Source: Phymatolithon calcareum (Eukaryota; Rhodophyta; Florideophyceae; Hapalidiales). Taken from it: a DNA stretch of 64,000 bases. This document shows, piece after piece, positions 9,641 through 21,788 of the stretch; positions within the stretch are counted from its first letter, which is position 1, and the number at the start of each line of letters is the position of its first letter. The DNA is taken from the NCBI GenBank assembly GCA_977006965.1, contig OZ345377.1, forward strand, positions 2,108,001 to 2,172,000. Direction: 5' to 3'. The position numbers were made by a program, and so were the translations under genes. Under the pieces are notes generated by a model. The model was not told the origin of the DNA. It searched no databases and saw nothing but the letters and a program-made list of their open reading frames with translations.

Positions 9641-11079
9641 GCGGTGCGGGAGGAGGGATAGGGAGACGAGTATGGATGTAGGTTAGGTTTTTTTCGAGTA
9701 AAGTTTGCCGTTTGAGCTCGATTGTTGTCTATCGATCGTCTGAAAGTACCGTGGCGAAGCGCAAATGTGGCTGAACGATACAGGGTCAATTCCGTTTTCG
9801 CCTTCCGGAAATATCCGGTGCTGAGATATGGACGGTCTGCCGTGTGATTGGGCTGATGCTCAGAATGTGCTTCTGAATGGCTGACGCAATCCAATTGGCG
9901 AGAGAAAGATGGTCATTCAGGAGATTTTCCTTTTTGATTGGCGTGACATTCTGGACTTATATCTGGGGTAAATCTGATATCTGAGAGATTTGTGATAGTG
10001 CCATCAAACGAATTCGTGGATTGAAGATACTAGTGATGACGACTTGGCCGTACGAAGAGGCGAATTCAGAATCAAACTAGTTTTTGAAGACGAAGGGGTG
10101 AAGTTGAATCCATTTTTTACGGCAGCTCTTCGTTTTGAACCCGGTATTACTGCAATTATATTTGCTCTGCATGCATGGCGCATCATCAGAATCAGACTTG
10201 CGCAATTGCGTTGCCTTTCACTCTGACGAAGGACTTATTTCGAAATCTTAGATCGACATGAAAACCTGTGTCCACGTAGTCAAAGAAGCGTCTCGTTTAC
10301 ATATTGATGTGGCCGAGAAAAGAGGTAGAGCACCTCCTATGTCTATGAGTTTTAGAATTACTTCATTGACGTCAGGACTTGAGTCTCCGGCTCCAAAATC
10401 ACATTTCATATGTTCTCTACCGACTCAGGCGAAATGACGCACTCTCATTCGGAACACGATTTAGAGCAGCGCGCCCGCGAAGCTACGGCGGTGGAAAAGC
10501 AGTATCACTCCCCCGTCGAAAAGGACGAAGGGATCAATAAATCAACGAATGTCCAGTGCTTGTCCGAGCTATGAGCAGATTTGAAAGTATCACAGAGCAA
10601 TCAGAAGTTCTCTTGGAACACGTCATGGGTAGTTTCTTCCCATTCATGGAAATACGATGGCACTCAAAAACGCGCTTGCAGAGGCTTCTTGAAAAGGTTT
10701 TCTTGCGCGAGCCTGGGTGAGTTGACTTATGCAAACCAGGTTTCTATCTTATTATTCTTTTCCCTTATTGAGGATGTGTCCCATCCGATCATCAAAACCT
10801 TCAACCAAGGTAGACCTGTCCGTGGCCCTATGTTGCCCCACGCGTCTGCTGACGCAATTATAATTTTTAAATAAAAACCAGCACTTCCTCTGGCGATGGA
10901 AACGTTCCAACAGGAAGGCCAAAAACTCCCGTGCCGCAACTGCACTATTAATGATGTGCTAAAAGTCGGCGACGAATACTATTAATGTCGCTGAACTACT
11001 TTCGCGGTCCTGTCGACAGATTTCCTCCGTTGGAAGTTTATCATGTCTTTTCTGGTCAGCTGGGCACCTTCGCAGATGA
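9641..11079. other. Intergenic, no supported gene
   Basis: Downstream of CA2 the sequence becomes AT-leaning with short frames only. I see no conserved motif, repeat or RNA gene. Confidence 0.4.
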
Positions 11080-11268
11080 CAAGGCAAAAAGCAGTCGAGT
11101 GCAAGCACCAACAGCCCCGTAGAGGACTGAGATAGGATTTCCTTGAATCCTGAGTTTTCCCGTCCGTCATTCTGGTGGGCTTTTTGTGAGCTGCACAAAG
11201 GTAGGTAGCATCAGAGGAAGCCTTGTCCATATCTTCGGAAGTCTGTGCTTTTAAATAAACTTGAACTA
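11080..11268 (+). mobile_element. LINE 3' end fragment (family B)
   Basis: About 190 bases aligning closely with the 3' untranslated end of the LINE at 31190-33795, from the GCAAGCACCA region through CTGAGTTTTCCCGTCCG to the end TTTAAATAAACTTGAAC. It has no coding content, is 5'-truncated as usual for target-primed insertion, and is followed by a short A-rich string. Confidence 0.75.
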
Positions 11269-12249
11269 TAAAAAAGTTGTGCACCTTCGTGCTTGATCTT
11301 TCCATGTTCTTCCTCGACGCGAGGACGTCGTATTCTCCAGCGAAAGAAGACCATCTCTATTCTAGCCATTTGCTTCTCTTTTCCTGTAAAGCACATTTGT
11401 GAACGTTATCGTACAGGTTTTCTCATCTCGCGTCTACAGAAAGGCGGGGGATACCCGGATTACAGTATGTAGACCAATCACTGCAGCATGCGCAATACAC
11501 TCTAGCTTTCTGCCGGAAGCGTCTACGCTAGAGCGAGCCTCCATACTACTCACCTCCGTGCATGTGTTAAGCAAAATTTCGACCGTCCACGTTGCTTCCC
11601 AGTGCTATCCCTCGCAAGCCTTCAATTAGTGCCTTGAGTTCCATGCTGGTCCAGAGCATGAGTTACCTCTCCAATTCCTTTCTCTCTCCAGGATGGCAGG
11701 GATAGGTGCTCATGGCACAAAGTACAATAAAGTGATAAAAGTGATGATGCTGTTGGTGAAGCCTAGAATATCTACACAATATAGTGCGCTGCTTTTAATT
11801 GATTCTTTTAATCTCCTCCATCCTGCGTATGGACAATCGCTGCCTTGCATGCCAGAGTCTGCCACAGTGTGCAGTGACAACCCCATAAACCGACCTTTAC
11901 GGTGCTACCGACCTGGACATACACGCAGCTCTTACAGTTACTGTTGATAGGATTTAATTGCGAAGACTTGGTCCATCTAAACTCCTCTCGCCTCACATTG
12001 CGAGATATAATCCAAGAGATCTGATTTTGAATTACCTATGAGCTGCGTTTGTGCTATTGACGTTGTGTTTTGTGAGCAGTATGCTTCCGACTAACCTGAT
12101 ATGGTCTCGAGCTCTGGACTGAGTTCCACCTCCCAAGGTTACTTCCAATCGATTTAACGGGGAGTCTGGGGCACTGCTTAGAGTACGTGGCGCTTTTATC
12201 TTTTAAAGGGTCCACTACGGTACTGGGTTATGTAAGGAGTTAGTAAAAA

Positions 12250-12372
12250 ACTCACAACGCCTTACATAGGAGTAATAGGGCTCGCTTTTCGAACGGTTTT
12301 CTAATGTGGCGCAGTCTGGTCACTCATGACCTTCTTCATTCGTATGTCTCTCATAACAAGAGGACATGAAAT
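12250..12372 (+). repeat. Dispersed repeat, copy 1
   Basis: This stretch (…GCCTTACATAGGAGTAATAG … GTCTGGTCACTCATGACC…) matches the reverse complement of 44258-44373, and in part 34372-34420. Probably the 3' end of a retroelement family; no protein is visible in this copy. Confidence 0.6.
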
Positions 12373-13562
12373 CAGGCTTCGGCTGGTAGTAGCATCTGAT
12401 TTCCTCCGGCGGAATGCTGATGCAACGCCGCGCATCGCGCAACGCTCAAACAGCGGTCTCCAGAAAATCGGTATAACGTGGACACGCTGCGGTATGGGCC
12501 TAACGAAGACTGTTATACAGTCTGCAGTTCGCAACTGACCTCACACTCACATCTCTAAATTGGGAATTGAAGAATATGACTACTGCGTATAGGAGGACTG
12601 AGATGAGATGGATACATGTCTAGCGCCCCCGACGCAACGACAGTTACTGTCGTGCCATGGGTGTGGAAGGCCATCGTGCCCAATGCTGTCTACTTCCACA
12701 TTCTTTAATGAGGGTTGTGGACTATGAAGAGGTGGCACTAGGTAGCGCGTTTTCGCAGCAAAGGTCAGCAACTTCTCACGCATATGCATCTGTCCCCTCT
12801 AACCGACTGCGTGTCTGGCACACAACGAGAGTAGAATGCTCCATCGCTTAAATTCGCTAACATGTAAGCATTCAGGTTTGTGCAGCATTCGTTGCTCCAC
12901 ACAAATGGCACCGTCTCCGCTGGAAAAAGCAATGCAGCGGGCCCTGGTATGCCTCCATTGCATGCGGTGAGAAATGGCTGACTGTAAACTTTGAGTTGTG
13001 TCGAAAACGAACATCTGTCGCTGCATGCCAGTTGAGCAGCGACATATTCTTCCTACGACACATCCGTTCTTGGAATCGAGGTTTCCATGTACATCCATTT
13101 TCGATAGCATTTACGTTGGAATCAACCATAAGATCAACAATAAGGATCGTGGAATGGCAATGGATAGTTGCCTTTGCTTCCCTTGCCAACCTCACATGTA
13201 TGAAATACAGGCCATAATTGCCATGCAGCTGCGACAGGGCTAATCTACCGCTTGAGCAATTCTGCTTAAAGATCATTGAGTCTACCACTCTTTGCGCGGC
13301 GATATTTGTGCTCGCGTTTCCCGACACTCCACCGGTGACGCATGTTTATCAAGACTTCCATCAACAAGAAAATCACTCGGTTTTGAAAAAGCCACCAAAA
13401 AGGTGTCGTCATCGGTCTTGTTCGAGAAAAGATGGCCGGGCGTTCAAGGGCAAGGCTGTCGCCGAGAGCGCGCGTGTACAAAATCAGCAATGGATAGTTC
13501 TAAAGCTCCACAACCAATGGTACGTGGTATTGAAAGTGGAAGTGGAGTGTACAACAAAACGT

Positions 13563-13586
13563 ACGAACCCCTGGCCAGGGGTTCGT
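13563..13586. repeat. Perfect 24-bp palindrome
   Basis: An exact self-complementary sequence centred on TGGCCA, with half-site ACGAACCCCTGG. There is no loop, so it is better suited to a dimeric protein site than an RNA hairpin. Its surroundings hold no supported gene. Confidence 0.7.
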
Positions 13587-15002
13587 GCTCACGCTATCGT
13601 GTACCTGCGAGACTGAGCCACGATTGTTTACAATATTGGAACTTTAAAGTACACAATTGTGGGTCTCCACCCACGAACAGATATCCGCCACCGTTGCAAA
13701 ATGTTATGCTCTATACGATCATTGCAGAACTTTACAGCCACACAGATTTTTATTGCAGTATCTGATATTAACCTCGTTAAGATCTCAGAGCATCCTCACG
13801 TTCTTCAGCAAAACAGACACTTGCTTTCTGGTAAAAATTTCGTCGTGGGAAATACTTACTTTTTACGGCGATTTTTAGAGATGTAAGAATATTCGGGTCC
13901 AATACGGCAGCTGGAAGTAATCACACTTGTTGGCAATGATAGATCTTGAAGAGCTGCACAAATAGTATAAGGGGCATTTCTAAATTTAGAACTAAACGAG
14001 TGCTTGGAACGACAAGGAAAATCCGTACACAACGAGGGGCCAAGGTACAAGCGTGCAATCAATGCACTTTGCCACAATTTTCAGCTCAGACCACTTCTCA
14101 AATACAAATAGCATCGGATATCCAGTCTAAAAGCTGGATGCTATCGTCGGACGTCGAAGCACTGTCATGTATTGTAAGTGAGGCTGGCGACTCAAGTGGA
14201 GGTTAAACGGCATCTTGACTTCTCCTTCTATAATCTGTGTGTCATGCTTATGGTTCAGAATAATGTATCGTTGAAAATCGGATTCGATTCTTGTCTCTCG
14301 CGCTGCTCAGAAAACTCTCCTTAGCAGCTCTGCTGTCAATGCACATCTATATAAGGTGGAGCAATAAAATGTTGGACTGTGTCCACAGCTCCGCGATGTA
14401 CCTCGGAGCGGAGCACATGGCTTAGACGGGTGTGAGTTGCCCATTGGACTATTATCGATAGAAATTTATCGTTCTTCATGTGATTCACTGCAACACAGCG
14501 ACCTCTTGTGTCCACCAATTATTGCATGTCCATTCTGTAGCAATAACATTGAATAGATGACTAATGCCTTATTGTTCGAAGCACAGTCGAGCTCCCTTTT
14601 GTCCTGAAGCAACCCACGTATTTCTTTCGAGTTGATGTGATGCTTTAGTTTCTCGTCGGAGAGTGGCTCTTGTGGCATTCGTCGCCACGTAATTGGTGAC
14701 CATGGTCGATCAGCTGTACGGATGAGTGTCCCCGGGATTCTGCCCTGGCTCTTGGGGAACATAGACCAATCTGTTCTCAGATGTTGCAGAATGAGAGGGG
14801 AAGTATGTTGATTTATGTTAAAGCTGCAAACAACTCAGTTATTGCAGAATGAGAGACGAGCTTGTAGTTCCGCCTCGTATTGTATCAAGTGCACGGGCAA
14901 AAATCACGATTGAGGAGACATGAAACAGGCTGGCACAGCCTTGCGAGAGAGAAATATGCTTCCAAATCAAACTGTGAGAACATATAGTGATGTCGGCGCA
15001 TG

Positions 15003-15041
15003 TTGAGATTCGTAGTCAGTGACCCTGACTGCGAATCTCAA
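15003..15041. repeat. 17-bp stem inverted repeat
   Basis: Arms at 15003-15019 (TTGAGATTCGTAGTCAG) and 15025-15041 pair with one mismatch around a 5-nt loop (TGACC), with imperfect GCGCA pairing continuing outside. It could be a hairpin RNA or a remnant of a small inverted-repeat element. Confidence 0.65.
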
Positions 15042-15351
15042 GTTGCGCAGGCCTGAATCAGGGCCGCTAATGAAGATGTTATTTGTCCTCCCACGAAATG
15101 CAAAAAATTGGAATGAGCGATCAATGCCGCCTTCAGCAGTTGCTCGTTTTACAACTCAAACCCTCAGGGACTCTTCGAGCACCAATTATCGTGGACTGTC
15201 TTCAGCAAACCAATTTTTTCGATATTCTCAGCTCTCTCCTCTTCGGCTGTTCCGTCGCCGCCAGCCTAAGAAACAAATTTTATTCGCTTCTAAATTCCTT
15301 CTTTGGAATACCTCAGACGCGATAGTCTTTCATAAGCAAGCAGGTTTCCGT

Positions 15352-15412
15352 AGTTTTTTTGAATTCGGAATTTTTAAGCGCCCTCAGAAACGCTCATGCC
15401 ACTGCAAAGTAG
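15352..15412 (-). mobile_element. LINE 3' end fragment (family A)
   Basis: A T-run followed by GAATTCGGAATTTTTAAGCG and CCCTCAGAAACGCTCATG matches the 3' ends at 15675 and 20139. Only about 60 bases remain. Confidence 0.6.
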
Positions 15413-15674
15413 ATTCGTTTTTGACTGATGCAGATTGAGGACTTCCTCTATCTATAGGCTTATCAAAGATCTGCAGTTAATTCGAATCAATAAACTGTAC
15501 CTTTGGTGACCTTGCTTCACGGCGTCCAACTGTCTAGCTCTCCAGATTTGCCAGACACGTCGGCCGATCTCTGCCGTAGAGTTCTCGGACAAAGTTTGCT
15601 CACTCTTAACAACATCCTCTCGCTTGCCGGAAGATAGGATTGCTGTCGATGTAGCCGTGAGAGAGCTTGACTAC

Positions 15675-17015
15675 TTTTTTTTTTAGTAGTATTTATTAAA
15701 CGCTCTCAGTAACACTCTTTAGACTGTAAGGGAGATGCGTTTCAGTTGCTACAGCCTTGTAGCATAGTATAACATTCATATATGCTTCTTCCGCAATCTT
15801 GTATATCGTGGCCCTAGCTGCAAAAACCCACATCGGACGGATGTGGGAAAAGCTTAGAGTCCTCTATGCGCTCAGCGGCGATTCGAGCTCGCAATTCTTA
15901 TCCTTTGTTTTTCTATTCCATGTCCTCGTAAAAGGCACTGGTAAAGAAGAGTAGCTGGTCCAGTGCTTCTTCGGTCTTCTTGGTCTCTTCTCCGGTCAGC
16001 TGGTATCTCGCCAAAGACGTTTCAACCGTGTGCAATAGCCTTGATATGATTTCGCCAAATTTGTCTTCTAGTAGTGTCGTGCTCAGTGGGGGAAATCTCC
16101 CAAACGCCCACTTCACCGCCAATTGACGATGACGTACTTTCGGAAGCCTTAAAATCACTGGAATTGCTCCGACTATGTCGTACGGTATCTTTCTCTTTCT
16201 GCTTGATTCCAAAGACTCCCCTTCATCATTGAAGAGTGATGCTTTCAGGGATCCTGCCGACATTCCTTGCTTAAGATACTCCAAGGCCTTCTCGAACTGC
16301 TCATGCCTTAGCATTGCTGCCATGTCCCGACACACCCATTGCAATGCATCCACGTCTCTGCAATCCTTTGGGACGGCCAGTAGGCTCTCTTTTTTTGTCT
16401 TGGCTCTCACGAGCATTTTGAGCGCTAAAACCATTCTCCTGTCTTCAGCTGCTTGGATGCGACAGAGAAGACGAAGTCTTGCAGACCGGTTTTTCGCGAT
16501 TGGTCCAAGGACTTGAGAGAAAAAGGTCCTCTCTACCTCTTCAATAGCTGTCTGGATTCTCGGCGTCCAAGGTGTTAGATGCATGGCATACTCCCATCTT
16601 GGCTGTATCAGTGCCTTGTATACCTTGATAGCTTTAAGCGCGTTAATACCGCGCCTGGAGACACCAAGGGGTCTTAACTGATACACAGCGATCTTGGCGT
16701 TCCGGATGCGCTCGAGCATTCTTGTCTCGGTTACCCCCTGACTGCTCAGTGAGATTCCAAGGTATGACACTTCTTTGACTTTCGTTAGTGTTTTGCCTGA
16801 CAGCTTGAAGTTAACTGGTCTCGTGTCCGCTGACAACAGAACCTCACTTTTTCCGGCGTTCGTGTTCCAAGTCATTTGCCGGTCTTTTCCCCATTTTGAC
16901 GCAATGCCTAAAAGTCTTTGCAGGCCAGCAGGCGATTTAGCCGTGAGGAGTACATCGTCCGCAAACAGTACTCCTGCGACGTTTACATGCGTCATTGCCC
17001 ATTTTCTATATTATA
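15675..17015 (-). mobile_element. 5'-truncated LINE, family A
   Basis: Non-LTR retrotransposon on the minus strand, ending in a 10-base T-run (poly-A on its own strand) at 15675-15684. It holds the back half of the reverse transcriptase and the C-terminal domain in one open frame (15913-16995). It was truncated just before the FADD motif, as expected from incomplete target-primed reverse transcription. No target-site duplication was found. The ~230 bases between stop and tail are the 3' untranslated end shared with 17102-17194 and 20139-20565. Confidence 0.85.
15913..16995 (-). pseudogene. LINE reverse transcriptase, C-terminal part
   Basis: Uninterrupted frame of 360 residues. Near the N-terminus is the catalytic GVLFADDVLL motif, followed by the thumb region (SYLGISL, then YKALIQPRWEYAMHLTPW). 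The last ~150 residues are a conserved tail (KRKIPYD…, RHRQLAVKWAFGRFPP…, ending FYEDME) that recurs in the other LINEs of this window. The fingers, the first catalytic Asp and the endonuclease are missing, so it cannot mobilise itself. No decay is seen within the retained part, suggesting a fairly young insertion. Confidence 0.85.
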
Positions 17016-17101
17016 TCCATAACTCTATCATAGTTATTCTTGTTTTTCTAAAATAACTCGTCTGTGACATAAACCAGAAAGGATCGCACAATGTTTGCAG
17101 A

Positions 17102-17194
17102 ATACATGATCGAAGCTACAACGTAGCTGCTGAAACGCATCTCATGAGTGTTACTGAGGGCGTTTAATAAAGTCCAAATTCAAAAAAAAGAAAA
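17102..17194 (+). mobile_element. 93-bp LINE 3' stub with 14-bp target duplication
   Basis: A very short family-A 3' end, plus strand, from about ATACATGATCGAAG to CCAAATTCAAAAAAAAG. ACAATGTTTGCAGA is duplicated at 17088-17101 and 17195-17208, which fixes both borders. Confidence 0.85.
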
Positions 17195-17208
17195 ACAATG
17201 TTTGCAGA

Positions 17209-19045
17209 CGAGAAAGCACGAAGTTTTTGTGTGTAGATTTTACGTCTTGGATTGTACTCGAGAGTCATCGGAGGAATGATTTTGAACCACAAGGCAGAGC
17301 TGAAGAAGAAATAATACTGAGATCGAGTTTGGACGTAAGCATTTCGAGCGGTGCTCTTCATGTGTTCTGGAATTGTACTATCTGATTTCGCACGAAAAGC
17401 AATACATGCCCCAGACCATCACGGGCTGCTGCGGCTTCTACGGTGGTCTCATGTTTCTCTGATCTGTCTGAACAAGCTATACAAAGACTCGCGCTCAATT
17501 CCGTACTGAAAATATCGAAAATTCTTCTTGAACCAGCGTTTGATTCATCACGTTTTATTTCAACAGTAGATCTCAGAAGCATGATGGCGTCCGATGGATT
17601 GATGTGTTTCTCAAAAACCGGGCTAGTGACTTCAATGGACAGTGGTCAGCGGACAAGGCTTGGTGTCTTGCAGCTTCCGTCATGCCGTTGTTGGAGTTTA
17701 TGGGAGCTGCAAGCACTATAGCAGTGCTGATGTGAAGCTGCGTAAGAGCCAATGAAACCTGCTTTCTCTCTTATGTTTTAATTTCGAGCTGTGAGCAGAT
17801 CAATACACCCGGTTACATTGCAAGATCTACCCAAGCCCGAAGGTACTCCCATTGCTAGATATTGCATGACATATGCGCTAAGGAATGAACCGGCCCCTTT
17901 CTAATGCGTCTGATTTTAGTAGTTACCACATCAAGTTACGTGGCTGCAGTCAGCGTAACCTACAGTAGTCGCTCATGCCATCAGATATATTCAGGGCGAC
18001 AGCGGAGCATCACCTGGAGACGCAAAAACCTAGTAAAGTATGAACTGGACTATGGAGAAAAGTTAACCGAAAAGTCAGTAGACTCCAACTACTCTACTGA
18101 GTCACCATAATAGATAATGTGGAAAACAAAGAGTCCCTTTATTAGGGACCAGAAGATATACTGGAATGAACAAGTAAGGAAAAGCTGCTTCCGTACACTG
18201 AGGGCTTTTAAATAACAACTAGTCATTTGCTTCACAAAAATTAGTCGGACGTCCGATTCTGAAGCCTACATAAGCGGGACCATTTAGCCCGCCCGAGAAA
18301 ATAAACCATCGTACATTATCCGATCAACCAAGGCCGGTCGGTATTTGACTAAATCAACCTGTTTCCAGCTGCTTATCTGGAATCGTCCATAGAGTGAAAG
18401 CACCGTCTGAATGTGAAAAACCCTTGAATATAGATTCGAGCTGCGCAGAATTGTGCGCATACTCCCTCAATGTTTCTGACAGTTGCAACCATCACTTATT
18501 TTAAGTTTCTCGCGTCGCTATGTTTACGTGAATGGACGCATCGCGTGCAAGGGAAAATTTGACTAGTACGTCGAAGTACGCTGAGACTACCGCATGAGGG
18601 AACTCCATCCATTTTTAGGTGCGCAGCGAAGACCATATCCCAGCACTGCTTCGCGCTGGTCGCCAGATGAATTGTTCAATGCGTGCATTTTGAAGAGGAT
18701 GATAATGCCGAAATACTTCATAATTCAAATCAAACTTTTATAACTCTTGCTAGCTTTTAAAATATTTTTGAAAAAACTCTTCTTTTGTTCCCACTGTGTT
18801 TCGTCGGTGTAGATCTTATTGACCTGGTGGAGTGGTCACAGTTGCAGTTCAAGCCTAGCGCGGCTTCTCTTGGGATGGCGATGTCAGCGGGATGAACCTT
18901 GAAACCTGCACCTCCAACTGCGTTTCCTTACATGTCTGTCGTCCGACGAATGATTTTTCGAATTGTGCAGTGGCGTTAAATACAGTATTTAGCGGACAAG
19001 AGTGACATTTCTCGATGGCTGAAGGAAGTTGTGCCGCTCCATTCT
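17209..19045. other. Intergenic, no supported gene
   Basis: AT-leaning sequence with short frames only. I recognise nothing here. Confidence 0.4.
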
Positions 19046-19058
19046 GACTTCGGAAAAG

Positions 19059-19466
19059 AAGAAGAAGAAGAAGTGGAGATTTTTATTATAGTGTTACCAA
19101 CGCATCTGCAGACGCTTGGGGCAACACTTCTGATGAGCCACGAGGACTCAACTCAGAGCCCAGAGGCTCCATTTCGCATAAAAACGGCTATAGTCAGCAA
19201 AATTAGAAAACCTACCTCTGATCTCAACGGAGAGATCTCGAGGGGGCAAATCATTTCACTTCAATGGCCACGCAGAGCATCGTTTTTCTTGCTTGCGCCG
19301 GAGCGCGATGGGCGAGTTTACCGACGTCCCGGGTCCGCGTGCCGTGCCGATCTTCAGGACTTACTCTCGCTCGGCCTGCCCGCCGATCCGCGCGGGGGGG
19401 TTACTGACGTCCCCAGTCTTGCGTACGCCGGAGCGCGATGGGCGAGTTTACCGACGTCCCGGGTCC
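19059..19466 (-). mobile_element. 5'-truncated LINE 3' end, family C, with target duplication
   Basis: Bounded by GACTTCGGAAAAG at 19046-19058 and 19467-19479. It starts with a GAA microsatellite (the tail) and shares ATTTTTATTATAGTGTTACC and CAACGCATCTGCAGACGCTT with 45133 and 48604. A 41-bp direct repeat beginning GCCGGAGCGCGATGGGC occurs at 19297-19337 and 19427-19467, a 130-base period in the GC-rich upstream part. Confidence 0.85.
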
Positions 19467-19479
19467 GACTTCGGAAAAG

Positions 19480-20125
19480 CTGTCCTGGATCTGTCGAGTT
19501 CAGTACTTAGGATCGTTGAATTGCAGTAGAGGGAGATAAGCCAAGCTCTTATTATGCTTCATATTTTGTGAGGCTGCGTTGAGATCATCTCTTGGCGCAT
19601 CTGGCAATTCGTGCAAACGGGAGTTCAAGCTAATGATTGCGTTTGCCCTGTGATTGAGGGAACTAATATCGAAGATGGACCAAGGTTGTCGCTTGAACAA
19701 TGAGAACTTGCTCTAGGGTAAGTTCTGGCGTTGAATTAGCGCCTTCTGCAATAAAGAAAGAAAGAAAAGAAAGGTTGTCGCTGAGCTTCTCCGCGTCGAA
19801 ATATATGGTCCCATTGCTTGGCGCGTACCATACTGTTTCAATGAGAGTCCTTGGTCTAAGTATTTTCCGCTCTGTCTGGCCACTTTCAAGCATTTTCCTC
19901 ATTGCCGTTTAGCACCTTTGCTTAAGTTACGTGCAATTGCATTCCGGAGGCTGACGTGCTGTCCCCTCAACCTAAACCTCCGCCTCATCCAGAGCTCCTT
20001 TCGTTTTCATGACTTCGATCAGATGGAGTGATGATTCCGCTCATTTTGGCCGTCAAAGAATTGCGTCCAGGTATCTCGGCTTCTCGATTCGAAATGGGCA
20101 CATGATGAAAGGGAAAAGGAGGGTT
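19480..20125. other. Intergenic, no supported gene
   Basis: Short frames only. An AAAGAAAG microsatellite is near 19755. Nothing recognised. Confidence 0.35.
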
Positions 20126-20138
20126 TGGCGAGGTGGAT

Positions 20139-20565
20139 TTTTTTTTGAATTTGGAATTTATTAAACGCCCTCAGTAACACTCATGAGTCTGCAAGGGAGA
20201 TGCGTTTCAGCAGCTGCGTTGTAGCTTCGATCATATATTCAAATACTTGTAACCGGGTTAACGTCGTAGCCCTAGCTGCAAAAACCCTCTCCCGTAAAAG
20301 GGCGGGGGGAAAAGCTTGGGGTCCACTGATCAGATTTCCTCAATTGGCGTCTTATCTATTCCATGTCGTCGTAAAAGACGATAGTGAAGAAGAGTAGCTT
20401 GTCTAGAGCTTTTTCAGTAATATCAATCTCCTCTTTCGTCAGTTGATATCTTCCGAGGTATTCTTCCAGGTTGCTCATGAGGATTGGTACAGTATCACCG
20501 AACTTGTCTGTCAGAAGTGATGTGCTCATTGGGGGAAACCGACCGAATGCCCACTTTACCGCTAA
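20139..20565 (-). mobile_element. 5'-truncated LINE, family A, with 13-bp target duplication
   Basis: TGGCGAGGTGGAT is present at 20126-20138 and 20566-20578. Between them are a T-run, the family-A 3' end and the coding remnant of the last ~75 residues of the LINE protein (LAVKWAFGRFPPMST … FYDDME, stop near 20356). The remnant is intact, so the insertion is probably young. Confidence 0.88.
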
Positions 20566-20578
20566 TGGCGAGGTGGAT

Positions 20579-21580
20579 GTGATATGCCGTGATATCCTGA
20601 GTCTGCAGCGTGCCGTTGAGGCAGAAGAAGAGGAGCATAAGAGAATCATGACATCTCTACAGTGTTCGTAAAACATTTTTGGTCTTTTTCTATCTAGATC
20701 TTCAGTAGTGCCCCTGTGTGAGCCATTAAGAGGACACTTGCGTTAGGAAGAACATTGGTGGTGCCCTTTTGAGAGGTCTCATGATCGACGTACGTATCCG
20801 TGACGTAGTTTCTGAATGTGGAAGGAAGTGAAGGTACCCGGTGTGAGCACAGTGCAGTACATGTATGGTGTTCGGCTGAAGAACATGCTGATATTCGGTC
20901 TCCACCCCACCGCAGACTTCTGCTGTTTCTGGCGGAGTGACAACATTATGCTATCAGCGAATATCGGATGCACCAAGCTAATCCTTAAAGAAAGTAAAAA
21001 TATCGTCTCTTGGCCGCGCCCAATGATGCGAGCGCGGCCATCAAGGCACTAAATTTCCGGCCGGCATTGATGACCCTCTTTCAAACGAATCCTTTCAACG
21101 TCCTACGCAACGAAGCCACTGCATGCAATTCTGAGAGCTTCTGCCAAATCGATGTGCGGCAATCGCCGCTCGAAATTCCGATTGAAATTCCAGCTCAACG
21201 AGATACCAGCGCATTGAAGCACTAGTCCCCCGAGCAGAATTTACCGTGGATTGCGCAGAGCAATACATGCATCCCCGAGATCTTGTCAAGTTTCGCTTTC
21301 TCAAAGCACAATTTATCCTGTCCGTTCCGCGCTTTCCACTCTCCGCCATAAGCTCGGCCGTGAGCGGAAGCCTGACCAGTTTCGGTGAAATCTTAGAATA
21401 ATCAGATTGGAAAATTGCAAGGCTGTGCAGATATGCACAAGCCGGGACAACGCGCGACCTAACCCTGCGATATCAGTTCATTTGCAAGTAGCAGCCGGTT
21501 TGAGACCCCTGCGATACAAGCAAAAGCGAAGACCGATTCGACCGCATCTTCACCTTTTCTGAGTAAGTCACACTCATCAG
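20579..21580. other. Intergenic with one GC-rich hairpin
   Basis: No gene is supported. Near 21013-21040 the arms TGGCCGCGC and GCGCGGCCA flank a ~12-base loop. Confidence 0.4.
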
Positions 21581-21788
21581 CACTAGTGTCTATTTTACGA
21601 ACCCCCTCAATTGAGGGGCGATTTGAAAGCTCGAAAATATCCATCAAGCAAATTCGAAACAGATCGCTCACGCCATATTCGCAAAGTCTAGCTCATCTTC
21701 TGTGCGAGAATTATTCACACTACTACCTTAAATTCGCTTCGTTCGGCGCTAGCAACGAAAATATGTTAGTCACTCAGAAGTACCAGAC

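Larger units (their letters stand above)
12373..15350. other. Gene-poor stretch with two palindromes
   Basis: No gene is supported. The longest frames have no ATG near their beginning and no recognisable domain. Two strong inverted repeats lie inside (13563-13586 and 15003-15041), listed separately. Confidence 0.4.

Noticed and set aside
12872-13327. 151-codon minus-strand frame
   Set aside because: It starts at GTG, has no domain and overlaps other equally long frames.
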